DNA of 64,000 nt from Deroplatys truncata. Lineage: Eukaryota; Arthropoda; Insecta; Mantodea; Mantidae. The notes under the pieces are model-generated. The model made no database searches. It was not told the origin of the DNA and was given only the letters and a program-made list of their open reading frames with translations. The stretch is taken from contig CM060977.1 in the NCBI GenBank assembly GCA_030765065.1, positions 95,621,795-95,685,794 of the forward strand, read 5' to 3'. This document shows positions 21,433-33,236 of this stretch, piece after piece. Position numbers and translations under genes: made by a program. How positions within the stretch are numbered: position 1 is the first letter of the stretch; each line of letters starts with the position of its first letter.

Positions 21433-21999
21433 AGGGTTTATATAGTGCGTCTTTCAATATTACGCCCCCTCCGCATTGGTTAAGGAAAGAAAAATCATTT
21501 TAGTAGCTTCTGGCAGTTCATTGGTGAGAAACAGGGAGGGATGAATGTCACATGCCCTTGACAATCTGGGAATGTATGCAATTATTTTTATTATTATTAT
21601 TATTATTACCTAGACCGTCTAAATGAGTATGAAACTCTTGCCGCCAGCATAGGGATGAGATCCATATCCCACGTGCATCTGAGAGGGAGGCTTTAAATGA
21701 ATGATAAATGTCAAAAGTTAACATGTATTATTTTACGGTGTGAGCATGTATACGGGTGGGACTTCTATTTTTCGTGAGAACTGTTAAGATAAATTGCCCT
21801 TAGACAGGAAATTGTAAATCTTCATGAACTTAAGTAACTTAAGGGAGGGAATTTATTGATGGTTGCAGCTGCCTTTGGATGTGCTGTTAATTAAGTAATA
21901 AAGACATTGTTCAATTAATGTTTATTGTATGAATCATACACCTCGTGGGAAAAGATATAAGACATCTTTCCCGTTGTTATAACTAAGTATTTTAAATTT

Positions 22000-22352
22000 C
22001 TCTACTATGAAGAGTAAGTAAGGGAAGTATGGTATTCCACCCGAAAATTCGATAACGAGACTTCACCGGATATTTATGTTTTGAGGCCCCCTGTTTTATT
22101 GAGAACTATTTTCGAGATATTGCTTGTTAATCCCTTAAATTCCCCAATAATTATATTTTTTCTCGAATTCGTTATTCATTTTTTATGTCTTAGGCATGTA
22201 AAGAGAATGGAGTGCATCACATGGCAACCGCTCTTAAAATATTTGACTAATGCTTAAAGCCTACCGTATTCCTATTGCAGCTAGTAAAATCAAGCAGAAT
22301 AAGCATTTGTAAGAAAAAGTTTGTACAAGAGTAGAGAAAGTCATGTGAGTGT
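22000..22352 (+). repeat. Repeat family A, internally deleted copy (right arm)
   Basis: Mirror of 8538-8895, ending TAGAGAAAGTCATGTGAGTG. Confidence 0.8.
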
Positions 22353-22464
22353 AACATATGAGAATTTTTTTTAAATGCGATTCGTTTTTATTTCACTGTA
22401 CATACAGCTTGTAACACTGTAATTAGCTAATGTGTTTGAATCTCATGTAGTTTTAATGAAAAAA

Positions 22465-22701
22465 TCAATAGCGGATCGGATTCTGTCGGCCTCTATAGTG
22501 CCAGATATGAATTAGAAATGTTAGTTCTGTAACCTTCTGGCATCTATCGTAGATAAAGCGAACTTTTACAAGAATAGATACCAGTCTTATATATGAGAGG
22601 CGAGCTGGCGGAAAAAAATCAATACCGTAAATAGATGACCATCTCCCCCAATCCTTATACGCGAGGGTAACTCTCCCTCTCTGATTGAATCTCCAGATCA
22701 T
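22465..22701 (-). other. Small ORF, right arm only (doubtful)
   Basis: 78 codons from an ATG. In the left arm the start codon reads ATT, so the frame is not startable there. No domain recognised; possibly chance. Confidence 0.15.
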
Positions 22702-22715
22702 TATTCCCTTATGTT

Positions 22716-22946
22716 GTGGCCTGTAACGGAGAAAAGACTTTAGTGTGTTTTATTTTTTCAATGCTTGTGATTTCTCGCCGTTCGCCACAAAAATTGAAAC
22801 TTGTATTTTTTTATGTGATGTATATGATTAGAATTAACGCTGTGTACTTTATAGCGGGTGAATCATGTCTCATAGCTGACTGGAAATGCAGACATTATTT
22901 TGATTACCTCCTCCCACCCAAAGCCGAGGAGGAGGGGGACCTTTAA
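22716..22946 (+). other. Small ORF, right arm (doubtful gene)
   Basis: Mirror of 7944-8174, differing at two residues; GTG first codon. Confidence 0.2.
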
Positions 22947-23039
22947 ATGCTTCTTCTTCAAGTAAATGTCAACACGTGGACATGTAAGCGACCCTCGCAA
23001 TTACCAACTCCAGCAGTAACCATTAATATATCCAGAAGA

Positions 23040-23383
23040 CTCATGCACTATAGGTCCCCTTTGCCTGAAAGACCAATTGAACCATGCGAACCAATTAAAA
23101 AGCCATAAATTGATACAGAAGGTATCATGTACTTAGGTCGGGCTTACATGGAAGACCAAATGAACCAAGTGAACCAATTAAAAAGCCATAAATTGATACA
23201 GAAGCCCCAATGTACTTAGGTCGGGCTTACATGAAAGACCAAATGAACCAAGTGAACCAATTAAAAAGCCATAAATTGATATAGAAGGTATCATGTACTT
23301 AGGTCGGCCTTACATGAAAGACCAATTACAGCCAATTTAAATCAATTAAGCCAATTAAAAAGCCATAAATTGATATAGAAGGT
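23040..23383 (-). repeat. Subterminal tandem repeats (right arm)
   Basis: Mirror of 7507-7850; four units containing GCCATAAATTGATAYAGAAG. Confidence 0.85.
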
Positions 23384-23399
23384 CTCATTCTAACCTACT

Positions 23400-23975
23400 T
23401 GCCATAAGTCGTATGTTTTAAGGAGATCTGCATTTTTGCTGTAGTAAAATGTTGTCTATCTACGGTGACCAGTTATGCGAAAGCTATTCAGAATGAAGAG
23501 TGCTTTAGGGGATATATCCAAAAAAATCAAGATATGTATTTAATTTGCCATAAAAGCATCCTGAAGAGGTGCTACTTTAATTAAAACCATTAGAGCCATT
23601 TTTCAGAAAATCAAAATTTTCGAAAAGTGTCCATGTCTATGGTAGTCTGGGATGGGGAATTTTCTTTAAAATCTTCATGTCTCATTATTGTAAGATCCCA
23701 ACCTCAATTACCAAGTTTGGTATTTATCCGACTCTTCTTTTTTGAGTTATGCTGTTACAGACAGACAGGCTTACAGACACACACACACACACATACACAC
23801 ACACACAAACACACACACACACACACACTATTGCACATGTTTCCAAAAATACTTTATTTGGCTTAAGAGCACCTTAGAACACGTATTTCCTCTGAAATCT
23901 TGGTATCGAATTTTTGGGTGGAATGCTCCCCTAACTTACTATACGTAGTAGGGAAAGTAAAAATATGTCGGAAAT
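23400..23975 (-). repeat. Repeat family A, right half of the copy split by the palindrome
   Basis: Resumes with GTTTTAAGGAGATCTGCATTT and runs through TTTTTGAGTTATGCTG, a (CA)n tract at 23778-23828, and GGTATCGAATTTTTGGGTGG to TATACGTAGTAGGGAAAG. Together with 7160-7490 it makes one ~0.9 kb copy. The first six bases, TGCCAT, are the right target duplication. Confidence 0.8.
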
Positions 23976-23979
23976 GTAT

Positions 23980-25075
23980 TGAAGTAGTAGGTTTGTTGTA
24001 TTGTTATTTGCCCCACGCTTTGGGAGCCAATTTGTAGAAGTTGGTTGCTTCACGTATTGAAAGCCAATTTGAAGCAGGAGTTGTGTTATATTTCAACTGT
24101 TGGGGAGCCGATTTTGAAGTAGTTGCAACCACACGTATGGTAAAAAGTTTCCGGTAGCCTTCGCCGCAAATGTACTTTCCGGTGGCCTTTGCCTCAAATG
24201 TACTTTCCGGTGGCCTTTGCCCCCCCAAAAAGGTTTAAAAAATATTAACTTTGTAATTTTGACTGTTTCTTTATATATTATATATTTATGTTTTCCTCGG
24301 CTGCATCAGTATTTATTTTTTCCTTTTTAGAGACATGGATGTCTTAACAGGGAGTGTTGGGACTGAAGAATGTAGGCTTACACAGATTATAATTTAACTT
24401 CACTCCTATTATTAATGCTTGACACGATTTAAATAACACTTCACTGATATAGAGAGAGAGCTGTGAAATTTTTTATTAATTACTTGCACTTTTTAACACG
24501 TAAACTAGTTTTGTCTCACACTGAAAACGTATTAAACTTCTCGAAAACACATCTCGGGTCCGCTTAAGAACACTGTCTACAACCAACGTCCAGTTACGAG
24601 GGCTGTCTATAAGCAACGGACGTGATTTCTACCGCCCAAATTTGTAAATTTCTGTATTTCAAGTCTGTGATTGGCTAATCCTAGTCCAATAGAATACCTT
24701 CATTTAACTAGAGCTTTTTTCTGGTTGTTGATTGGCTATTTTATAAACTGTCACAAAAATTACATTTTTGCTTCCAAGAATTACAAGTAGTATTGTTAAA
24801 CTATCAAATTCATTATTGTATCAAGGTTACCTCATTGTTACCTCGTTGTTAGCAACTTTTAACCTATTATTCTCACAGCTCCTACATTATTAAATTACGT
24901 AATACATTCACATAACATTATTACATGTATACAATAATATAAACCAATGCAATGACTCTAATATACACTTTTTATATCTTGTTACATACACATATTGCAT
25001 TAAGGCAGGCTGTTATTGTGTTTATATATTATATAATTAGACTGAAATCATTTAAGTGTTAAAAATACTGCCTCA
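23980..25075 (+). repeat. Family B solo LTR, copy 1
   Basis: 1096 bp from TGAAGTAGTAGG to ATACTGCCTCA, with perfect 4 bp duplications GTAT at 23976-23979 and 25076-25079. TG...CA termini and a 4 bp duplication identify a solo LTR of a Gypsy-type retrotransposon. Near the start it carries GCCCCACGCTTTGGGAGCCA (24010-24029), like the 3' end of an insect tRNA-Lys. CCAAT motifs (GATTGGCTAA, GATTGGCTAT) and a TATATTATATATTTAT tract are present. The transcriptional strand is not settled. Confidence 0.85.
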
Positions 25076-25079
25076 GTAT

Positions 25080-25395
25080 AGCGTCACAAAAATTATACTT
25101 AACATAAATTTATGCCTTAATGAGATCTACAGGTTTTGTGCAGTAAGATTTTGTCCATCTGTAATGGTTTATTAATTGCATAAACGTCATTCAGAATGTG
25201 GAGGGATTCATTCCCAGAAAATTAAGGATATGCATTTTATATCAGAATAATGTTAAGTGTAGGATATTTAATAAAACCTATTGAGCCATTTTTAAGAAAA
25301 TAAGAAAATTACAAAAAATGCCTTGTAAAGGTTGTTTGGTGTAGGTGAATATGCTTTAATATTGTCACAATGCATGGGTTACAATTAGTGTTTTA
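25080..25395 (-). repeat. Repeat family A fragment
   Basis: Contains AATGAGATCTACA, CAGAAAATTAAGGATATGCA and AAAACCTATTGAGCCATTTT; both ends missing. Confidence 0.6.
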
Positions 25396-25711
25396 TAGTT
25401 ATTGACACATTTATAAGCTTTGGAAGTAAAGGCTTCCAAATGGGAGTGAGAGTTCGGATACCCTCTGTATGGAATGTTATGATGCTCCATATATACATTA
25501 AATATTTACAGAATAATAAATTAATGGAGGAAAGATAGCGGTGTAATAATATGATAAATTCGTGTAAAGCAAGAGATGCAAAGGCAAGTTAAGGTTGAAA
25601 TCAAACCCGGCAGAGTATTGTGTTGAAGTTAAACGGGATTCGCACAACTGCGATACACATGTGCAAGAAATGATGGTTTTGTCATACAGTTTAAAGAAGC
25701 TAAATAATATA

Positions 25712-27054
25712 CAGGGTGGCGCACGGTAAGTCGCTCGATTGAATTTTGATCCTACAAGTATACTATTAGGGCAATAGCTTTCAAATTGTGCGCTCAACTT
25801 CGTGCAGTTCATGGAAATTACTCCAGATGTCGTTACGACTTCATCGCTTCCGTTTTGAGTCCGCCATTTTAGTTTGCCGCGATGGCGGACAAAGGACGGT
25901 TGACCGTCGCACAAAAGACGAAGATTGTGTTACTCTTCGCGGCAACAAACAATGTTACATTGACACGGAGAAAGTTTCGTGCTCATTTCGGCACACGGTG
26001 GGCTCCCAGCCCACAGACCATACGCAGATTACATCACACATTTGCAGGTACTGGATCTGTTTTTGAGTATAAGCGGCCACATGCACGTACCGTACGTTCG
26101 CCGCAAAACATTGAAGCAGTTCGAGTGACTTTGACTCTTAGTCCGAGTAAATCAACAAAAAGAGCCAGTGCCGAGTTGGAAATTTCACGCCGATTTGTAC
26201 AAAGAATTGTTCAATCCGAGCTTCCCTTGTATCCATACAAGATGATTGTGACGCATAAGATTGATGCGAGAGATGAGGAGCGGAGGCTACAGTTTGCAAG
26301 GTGGGCAATCGAGCAAGACCAAGAGGCTGTGCTACAAAACACATGGTTTTCTGATGAAGCTTATTTTTACGTGAACGGTGATGTAAACAAACAGAACGTT
26401 CGATTCTGGACACGTGAACCTCCGCGAATAATCAACATGAAAGACACCTACGGGGAGAAAGTGTGACTGTTGGTCGCGATGTCAAGCCATGGAATCATCG
26501 GTCGGTTCTTCTTGGTGCTACAGTAACGGTCAACGCTATTTAGACATGCTGCAAAACCAGTTCTTTCCTCAACTCATGGCCACATGTCTTCCATTGCAGA
26601 CACAATGGTTCATGCAGGATGGAGCATCCCCCATACTGCCAACGTTGTGCTTTATTTCCTACACGAAAGACTTGGCCTTAGGATATTATCAAACAGATTT
26701 CCAGAACGTTATGAAGGAGGAGGAATGTGGCCGCCACACAGCCCGGACATTAACCCATGTGACTTCTTCCTTTTGGGGGTTCCTTAAAGAAAAGGTGTAC
26801 CGCAGAAAACCCGAAAATGCAGTGCAACTTAGATCCATCATTGTGGAGTTATGCCGCGCTATTCCAGAAAAATTGTCGTAGGGTCGTCACAAATGCACGT
26901 GTAAACAAAAACGGCGGTCATATTGAACATGTGATTCATTACGTTGTATTTCCAAGCTGTATTCTTTACTTCTAAATCAATAAATTACAAATGTTGTTAA
27001 CAAAAAATGTGTTATTCATGAAACAAGTCAGGTGACTTATCGTGCGCCAACCTG
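25712..27054 (+). mobile_element. IS630/mariner-superfamily transposon with both ends
   Basis: 1343 bp, flanked by TA on both sides, with ~20 bp inverted ends CAGGGTGGCGCACGGTAAGTC and CAGGTTGGCGCACGATAAGTC (two mismatches). It carries one broken transposase on the plus strand. Confidence 0.85.
25882..26881 (+). pseudogene. IS630/mariner-type transposase, frameshifted
   Basis: ATG at 25882 (context GCGATGG) opens 194 codons: an N-terminal helix-turn-helix of DUF4817 type (RLTVAQKTKIVLLFA... QTIRRLHHTF), a linker, and the first catalytic region WFSDEAYFYVNG near residue 155. A frameshift/stop at 26464 and another near 26630 separate this from FMQDGASPHTA (second Asp) and WPPHSPDINPCDFFLLG (third Asp), then GFLKEKVYRRKPENAVQLR. 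By eye about 41-42 residues lie between the second and third Asp, longer than the 34 of classical mariner. All catalytic positions survive, but the frame is broken at least three times. Confidence 0.85.
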
Positions 27055-27056
27055 TA

Positions 27057-28644
27057 TGTCTGGAATAATAGTGGTACCCGTCGGCGCAGCACTGTAGGAG
27101 GCCACTAGGGTAACGTATTGTTCAAACGTGGAAAATACCCGTTGAATCATGTTGTTTACGCAGAAGTGCGTGATATTCTTAAAGTATTGAGAAACTAAAG
27201 GGGACTTTGTAAGAAATTAAAGAAACGAGGAGACACACATAAGAGACCAATGGGGGTAGAAGTAACCACTTCTCTTCTACAGACGACAAAAGTATACACA
27301 ACTCTCTGACGAAGGGACTTGTAACGTATAAGTCGTAATGCATTTTCCACAATAAACGTATAAGGTGAACATTGGTCCGTCGATTGCTGTGATATCACGA
27401 TCCTTGCAGTTAGGAATATACTATGAGGTTAGCTACTCTTTATGATGCCGATTGGGAGTGAAGTGCTGAAAGAAGAATTTTAATAAAGTGCATTAACGTT
27501 GTGCCGTTCATCGTCACAAGCAACCCAAGATCAGGAAGTACCCACGCCCTGTAGAAACAAAAGTAGAGTCTCATATTATGCTCCAACAGCAACATCCTAT
27601 ATATCCTTTCACCCTCTTGCGGCTGTATCACAGTCGGTTTTATTTGAGCCCCACGCAGGGCGGCCAATTTTCGGCGGTATTTCGCCTATTTGCGGGGTAC
27701 GTGGCTATTTGGCGGCGCGGGGTTTGCAGGAGTGGTCCCAGTTCGGTACTAGCTCAGGGATTTGCATGGATCTTGGATTTCGGATTAGTGGTGAATACGA
27801 CTGTTTTATTTTCATTTCCCGTCACGTTTTAAAATATGATTCCTTATTTCCTTATTGCTGCGCTGCGCTTATATCGTCGTACCTATCTGCCGACACATTG
27901 TGTGAGCACCACCTTCAATGAACTACCACGACGAAGTGTGTCTTCCAAACTCTCCTGTTTCTCTATTTCACATTTCCTATCTCCCCATTTCACTATCACC
28001 TGATGCCTAAAGCTATCGGAGTTTTGAGAACATTGACCCTTTTCCTACCCATCTGCTTCTCAGGCAGTCTAATGGGACACTTAACAATAGAGGGAAAAAC
28101 CACCCCTTTCCGGCCGCTGATGACACTGTCTACTTAACCCTCATTCACATTTAAAGTAACACTCGCTTCCCAGTCTTTTTCAACTATTCCTACCGTTATT
28201 AATATTTATTTTCACTATGGTTATAATTTTATTTAGCTACTCAAAACGTAATGCTTCACCCTCCACTATACAGCATCGTTCACCTTAGGAGCGAGAGGGT
28301 ATTTGCCTATAGGGATAAGTTCTGCTTATGTGGCCAGAATGGGCCTTTAAAAACCCCAGCTTTTAGTTCTCGTAGTCTATTTCTGTGGATATGCTGCATG
28401 TGAGTCGTCCACTTAAAAGTTAAAACTATTTTAATATGTCTACAACCAGTACGACATCGTTGACAGAGCTCCAGGTAAGCATTTCCAGCAATAAATCACT
28501 CTTATGCACTCTTATTAAATCTTTCCGTTAACTTCAGTGAAAGGTAATATGTAAGTCTTTAGATTCCTCCTGGTCATGTCAGTACTTTCCCTTAGAAGCG
28601 GTAAATAGTTTAAAGTGCTTTATCCATTTTCCAGCAATGCAAAC
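27057..28644. other. Unassigned stretch
   Basis: No repeat or protein homology recognised. The longest open frame (27499-27921) lacks an ATG start and resembles no known protein. Confidence 0.3.
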
Positions 28645-29547
28645 TGGAGAAAGGGTTTTCTTTACGTTGTTTGCACCACGCTTGGGCGTCAATTTGAGGA
28701 AGGTACTTTTATTGTTAGACCACGTATGGTACGTTTCCGGTAGCCTTCGCCCCAAGTTTAAAAATATTAGCTTTGTAATTTGACTGTTTCTTTAAATATT
28801 ATATATTTATGTTTACCTTGGCTGCGTCAGTATTATTGTTTGAGACATGAATTTCTTTGCAAGGAGTGGTGCGGCTAAGAATGTAGACTTACACAAATTA
28901 TAATTTACTTCACTCCTCTTTATTAATTCTAGACACGATTTAAATAACACTTCACTGATATAGAGAGCTGTGAGATTATTTATTAATTACTTGCACTTTT
29001 TAACACGTAAACTATTTTTGTCTCACACTGAATACGTATTAAACTTCTCGAGGATGCGTCCGGTTAGGAACACTGTCTACAAGTAACTGAACTGATTTCC
29101 ACCACATAAATTTGTAAATTTCAGTATTTCAACTCTCTGATTGGCTATTCCTAATTCAATAGAATACTTTTATTTAACCTAAGCTTTCTTCTGGTTGTTG
29201 ATTAGCTATTTATAAACTGTCTCAAAAATTACATTATTGCTGCTCCAAGAATTACCAGTAGCATCATTAAACATTCTAATTTATTATTGTCTCAAGGTTA
29301 TCTCATTTTTACCTCATTATTAGCAACCTATAACCTATTATTCCCACAGCTCCTACATTATTAAATTACGTAATACATTCGCATAACATTATTAAAAATG
29401 CACATCATAATATAAACATTAATACAATGACTGTTACATAATTTTTATATGTTATTTTATACACATATTGCTTTTAAGGCGGGCTGTTATTACATTTTAT
29501 ATTATATAATTTGACTGAAATCATTTTAGTGTTAAAAATACTGCCTC
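28645..29547 (+). repeat. Family B solo LTR, copy 2 (3' edge lost)
   Basis: Begins TGGAGAAAGGG and includes GCACCACGCTTGGGCGTCAA, the same tRNA-3'-end-like motif. Ends AAATACTGCCTC, directly abutting LINE sequence, so the terminal A and one target duplication are missing. Confidence 0.75.
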
Positions 29548-30134
29548 GAGACAAAGATCAACATTGGAGCTACAAAATGAAATAAAAACTAGATGGGGTA
29601 AGGAAACATATATTTTAGGATTAGGTATAAAAGAGAGGACGGGAATAGCATGGCTTAGTTTGGGAGGGTGGAAAGCTCGCAAGATTGTTAATGATGTCGG
29701 GAGGATTTGCCCATTATGCGGGGAAAAAGAAGACTGGAGACATATGTTGGCAGCATGCGTGCAGACGTAGGGTATTAGGAAAAAAATATTACGGAAGTAT
29801 TTTTGGCTTCCAACAGACGGAGGACAGCATGCTGGGACTTGATTCTAAACAATTCTGGCCAAGCTTGGGCACATACTTAATGGAAGTACGTGTACTAAGA
29901 GATAAGGTGTTTATGTACATTTTCTTTAAATATATGTGGTGCTTGAGCACTTGTGTGTGTGTGTGATTCAGAGTATTTTTCAATGTTATATGCATGTATA
30001 TAGTGTGGTGATTATAAAAATGGTGGATTCTGCAAGTGACGTATACAGACCAGGTATTTTTCTAGAGAGCATGTACGGTCTTATGACCCATGCGACTTGT
30101 TATGCAGTTAATGTAATACTAAGTACTTAATAAA

Positions 30135-30137
<3 letters not shown>
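29548..30137 (+). pseudogene. LINE 3' end with C-terminal zinc-knuckle
   Basis: 29564-29770 encodes ELQNEIKTRWGKETYI and then CPLCGEKEDWRHMLAAC. This is the C-x2-C-x7-H-x4-C motif near the end of ORF2 in several arthropod LINEs. Downstream frames (LGKKYYGSIFG...) continue after a frameshift. A 3' UTR and a (CTA)n tail follow. It is 5'-truncated precisely at the family B LTR. Confidence 0.7.

Positions 30138-30201
<64 letters not shown>
30138..30201 (+). repeat. (CTA)n microsatellite tail of the LINE
   Basis: About 21 CTA units directly after AATAAATA. A microsatellite 3' tail instead of poly(A) is typical of some LINE clades. Confidence 0.9.
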
Positions 30202-30202
<1 letters not shown>

Positions 30203-30574
30203 TTAAATAGTTTTGAGCTCACGAACCTATGCCCGTTTCTATCTCCCCCTCAAGTAGTCTAACTACCCCGTGTGAGAACAGAGAGTAAAGATAGCTAGTT
30301 GTAGTTGGGCCCTGGTCCTATGAGCCACTCCTGCTGGTGCTCGTGGTGGCCTAGTGCTCCGAGTCGCTCCCATGAATAGCAGCCAGAGGCAGAAGAAGAC
30401 GATCAACCGCCACAAGTTTTCCACTTTGGGGAGTCACTCCAGTAATGCGCCCTTTCATTTTAATCGCCGCAGTTGATTAAGTTGCGAGTTTCACCCCTTT
30501 CGCACCCCTAAATCTAACTGTGACAATATTTCCATATACCATGCTTGTTATTTAACCGACGTTTCCTTCTCCAG
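30202..30574. other. Unassigned stretch
   Basis: Locally GC-richer, with no homology recognised. Confidence 0.3.
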
Positions 30575-30726
30575 ATATGCTGTTCATAGACATAGAAGCA
30601 CGCACACACACTTTTTATAATATTTGTTTTTTGTGCGGCTAGGAGCATATAAAACATATATTTGTTGTGAAATCCCGGTATCGAGTTTTCGAATGGAATA
30701 CTTACAATACTCCCCCTACTCACTAT
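30575..30726 (-). repeat. Repeat family A end fragment
   Basis: TATGCTGTTCATAGACATAG through GAAATCCCGGTATCGAGTTT to CCCCCTACTCACTATAG. Confidence 0.6.
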
Positions 30727-30727
30727 A

Positions 30728-32430
30728 GACAAAAATCTGACGTGATACATACACATTACTTTCTCCAACTTCTATCGTTTATTAGTGGCTATACAAACTA
30801 TTCTTACACAAACTTATGAGGCAGTATTTTTAACACTTAAATGATATCAGTTTAATTTATAATATAAAATATAATAACAGACCACATTAAAGCAATATGG
30901 GTATAATAATATATAAAGTGTACGTTACAGTCACTGTATTATGATTATATTATTATGTACATGTGTAATAACGTTATGTGAATGTATTACGCAGTTTTAA
31001 CAATGAAGGAGCTGTGAGAATAGAAGCCGAAAGTTGCTAACAATGAGGTAACCTTGAGGCAACAATAAACTAGAAAGTTTAATAAAGGCTACTTATAATT
31101 CTTGGAACAATAATGTAATATATAAAACAGTTAATTAATAGCCAATCAGCAACTAAAAAGGCTAAAAGTTAAATAAAAGTATTCTGTTGGAGTAGGCTTA
31201 GCCAATAAGAGACTTGAAATAGTGGAAATGTACAACTTTAAGCGGTAGACGCTAGACACTAGAAGCTAGAAGGCAGCGCTCCCGAGCAGTTCTCTCGGTA
31301 CGTATTCAATGTGAGACATAAAAACATTCATTACGGCGTGAATAATATAACGTTTAGGTGTTCAATAGTATAAATAACAATAATCTCACAGCTCTACAGT
31401 AGGATACATCAGTGAAGTGTTATTTAATTGTGTGAAGGATAATAAAACGAAGCTAAATACCATTTTAATTTGTGTAAGCCTTCATTCTTTAGCCATACTA
31501 TCCCTAGATAGAGATACGTGTTTCTGTAAATTACTACTTTCACAGGCAAGGCATATATATAATATTTAAATAAATAAACATAAAATATACAAATTTGATT
31601 TTTAAACTTTGGGGCGAAGGCCATCGGAAACTTTGTATCATACGTGGGGTTGCAATTACCTCAAGTTTGGCGCCCAAAGAGTGGTGCTCAATAACGTAAA
31701 GATATTCTTCTTCACTTATCGGCTACGTTTTAATCAAAATAAGCCTAATCACAGCGATAGCCAAATTTTTAAGACCTGTACGCTATATGCTGTTTCCTTG
31801 CAATAGCCAGAAACAACGGAATGCTAAAAGCACTTTAAAGATGACCAAGAAATGAACAATTCAACATTTAATAACAAATATCTCAGAAACGGCTTGTGCC
31901 ACAACTAAACTTATTTGAAGTAAATGGCGTGTTTTAAAGAGATATACATTTTTTTGTTGTACGCCTTCGTCTGTCGCTTTACGTTTACCAGCTGTACAAG
32001 ATTATACAACATTTCTTCCAAATGAAGTGGGCTTCACAGGCTATTCCCAGAAAAACTCAAGATATACATTTTGTCAGTAAACATCTTTAATAATTGGTAT
32101 TTTAATCAAAATCATCACAGGCATTTTTTAGAAAGTCAAAATTTTCGAAAAATATTCTAGGTAAAGGGTAGTCAGGGGTGGGGAATTTTTTGAGAATCTT
32201 CGTGTCGCAGCTTTGGAAAGTACTAAATTTAAATACAAAGTTTGGTGTTGATTCGACTTTTCATTTTTGAGTTATACTGTTTACAGGCACATAGACACAC
32301 ACACACACACGCGCGGATTTTTTCTAATTTTTTTATTCAGGAGGGCCCAAAACGTGTATTTCCGGTGAAATCTCAATAAAGAAGTTTTGGGTGGAATACA
32401 ACACTTCCCCTACTTACAATAGTAGTAGAG
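30728..32430 (-). repeat. Repeat family A copy interrupted by a family B LTR
   Basis: 30728-30816 is one end and 31719-32430 the rest, running through AAATATCTCAGAAACGGCTT, TTTTAAAGAGATATACATTT, a (CA)n tract and CACTTCCCCTACTTAC. The interruption is the family B solo LTR at 30817-31714. Confidence 0.75.
30817..31714 (-). repeat. Family B solo LTR, copy 3 (inverted)
   Basis: 898 bp from TGAGGCAGTATTTTTAACA to GATATTCTTCTTCA, with perfect 4 bp duplications CTTA at 30813-30816 and 31715-31718. The motif TTTGGCGCCCAAAGAGTGGT, like a tRNA-Lys primer-binding site, lies about 40 bp inside the right edge, that is within the LTR. Confidence 0.85.
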
Positions 32431-33049
32431 AAAATAAAAATGAATCCAACCTGAATTATCGTTGTGTAGAGACTGAAAACCCTGAAGCATACATGCAAGG
32501 AACAGGTTCCATGCCACCCTTGGATGAACTATTATAGTAGATCAAGCTTAAAGCATAACCCCTTGACATTTACGTAGAAAAACAGTAATGTAATATTTAT
32601 TTTAATACAAATAACCGCTTCAAATAATAGTCAGATTATCCATAACATATTCTACATTTGCTATTTTATTTACCTATACACCAGTATTTTTTAGCATTAC
32701 TCTCCTACTTGGTGTTATATTTCAGGTTTTAGCTATATAATTCTTCAGTAAGTTTACTGCATTTTGCACCTTGTTAGATATTTTCATGTGGGGGAGGAGA
32801 AGGGAACACCGTATGGCCTTAAACCTACCAGGCTAAATGACTAAACAAACAAATAAATCCAAGCCTCTTGACACACAAAAAGGAAGAAAAGCTTCACACA
32901 ACCTATTCACAAGTTATGAATGTATTCAACGTAGATAAAACAGGAAACTACGGTAAAACATGTGACACAAATACGAAAGAAAGACTAAAAGGGAACTCCG
33001 AAGAGAACGTAACTATAGGGGACGCAGCCTAACTCAGGTTACTAATAAC
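32431..33049. other. Unassigned stretch
   Basis: No homology recognised. Confidence 0.3.
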
Positions 33050-33053
33050 AAAG

Positions 33054-33236
33054 ATGGCTGACGGCGCATTTCAGAGTGATCGACCAGAAAAATCACCAGA
33101 CAACCTCTTAACAAAAGAAGTACTATTTCGGTCTTCTGCTAGTATTATGACTGTCATATCATATATGGTACTCCGTAATATTTTCTTCGATGCAAAGCTT
33201 TGGTCGTCGCCTTCCTTCTCCGCCATAATCGCATAA
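33054..33236. other. Two overlapping opposed short ORFs (doubtful exon)
   Basis: Plus strand: 60 codons from ATGGCTGACGG (AAGATGG context). Minus strand: about 53 codons from an ATG at about 33224 (ATTATGGCGGAGAAG). Both have plausible start contexts and unremarkable composition. No family recognised; at most one is likely to be real. Confidence 0.15.

Larger units (their letters stand above)
7491..23399. mobile_element. 15.9 kb palindromic inserted element (Polinton/Maverick-like ends?)
   Basis: Two inverted arms, 7491-15288 and 15681-23399, flank a 392 bp spacer. The termini are AGTAGGTTAG and CTAACCTACT. The flanking family A repeat is interrupted exactly at the ends, with TTCCAT/TGCCAT on the two sides. 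Six-base target duplications, AG termini and a 15-20 kb length are published traits of Polintons (self-synthesising transposons with protein-primed DNA replication). No DNA polymerase B, integrase, protease, packaging ATPase or capsid gene is visible, so it would be a non-autonomous or rearranged derivative. IS3EU or Dada-type elements (also about 6 bp duplications) or a fold-back element are alternatives. Insertion is well supported; class assignment is inference. Confidence 0.7.
15681..23399 (-). repeat. Palindrome right arm
   Basis: Reverse complement of 7491-15288, ending ...CTAACCTACT at 23399 and followed by TGCCAT. Confidence 0.95.

Noticed and set aside
7491..23399. Palindrome as an assembly or library chimera
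   Set aside because: The arms differ at many positions, the spacer is unique, and the edges coincide with a near-perfect 6 bp duplication in an otherwise continuous repeat. Only raw reads can fully exclude it.
23627..23948. His/Thr-rich short frames
   Set aside because: They are translations of a (CA)n tract inside family A.
26138..26413. 91-codon minus-strand frame
   Set aside because: Antisense shadow of the IS630 transposase.
27499..27921. 140-codon open frame
   Set aside because: No ATG start, no recognisable domain, biased low-complexity composition and no supporting context.
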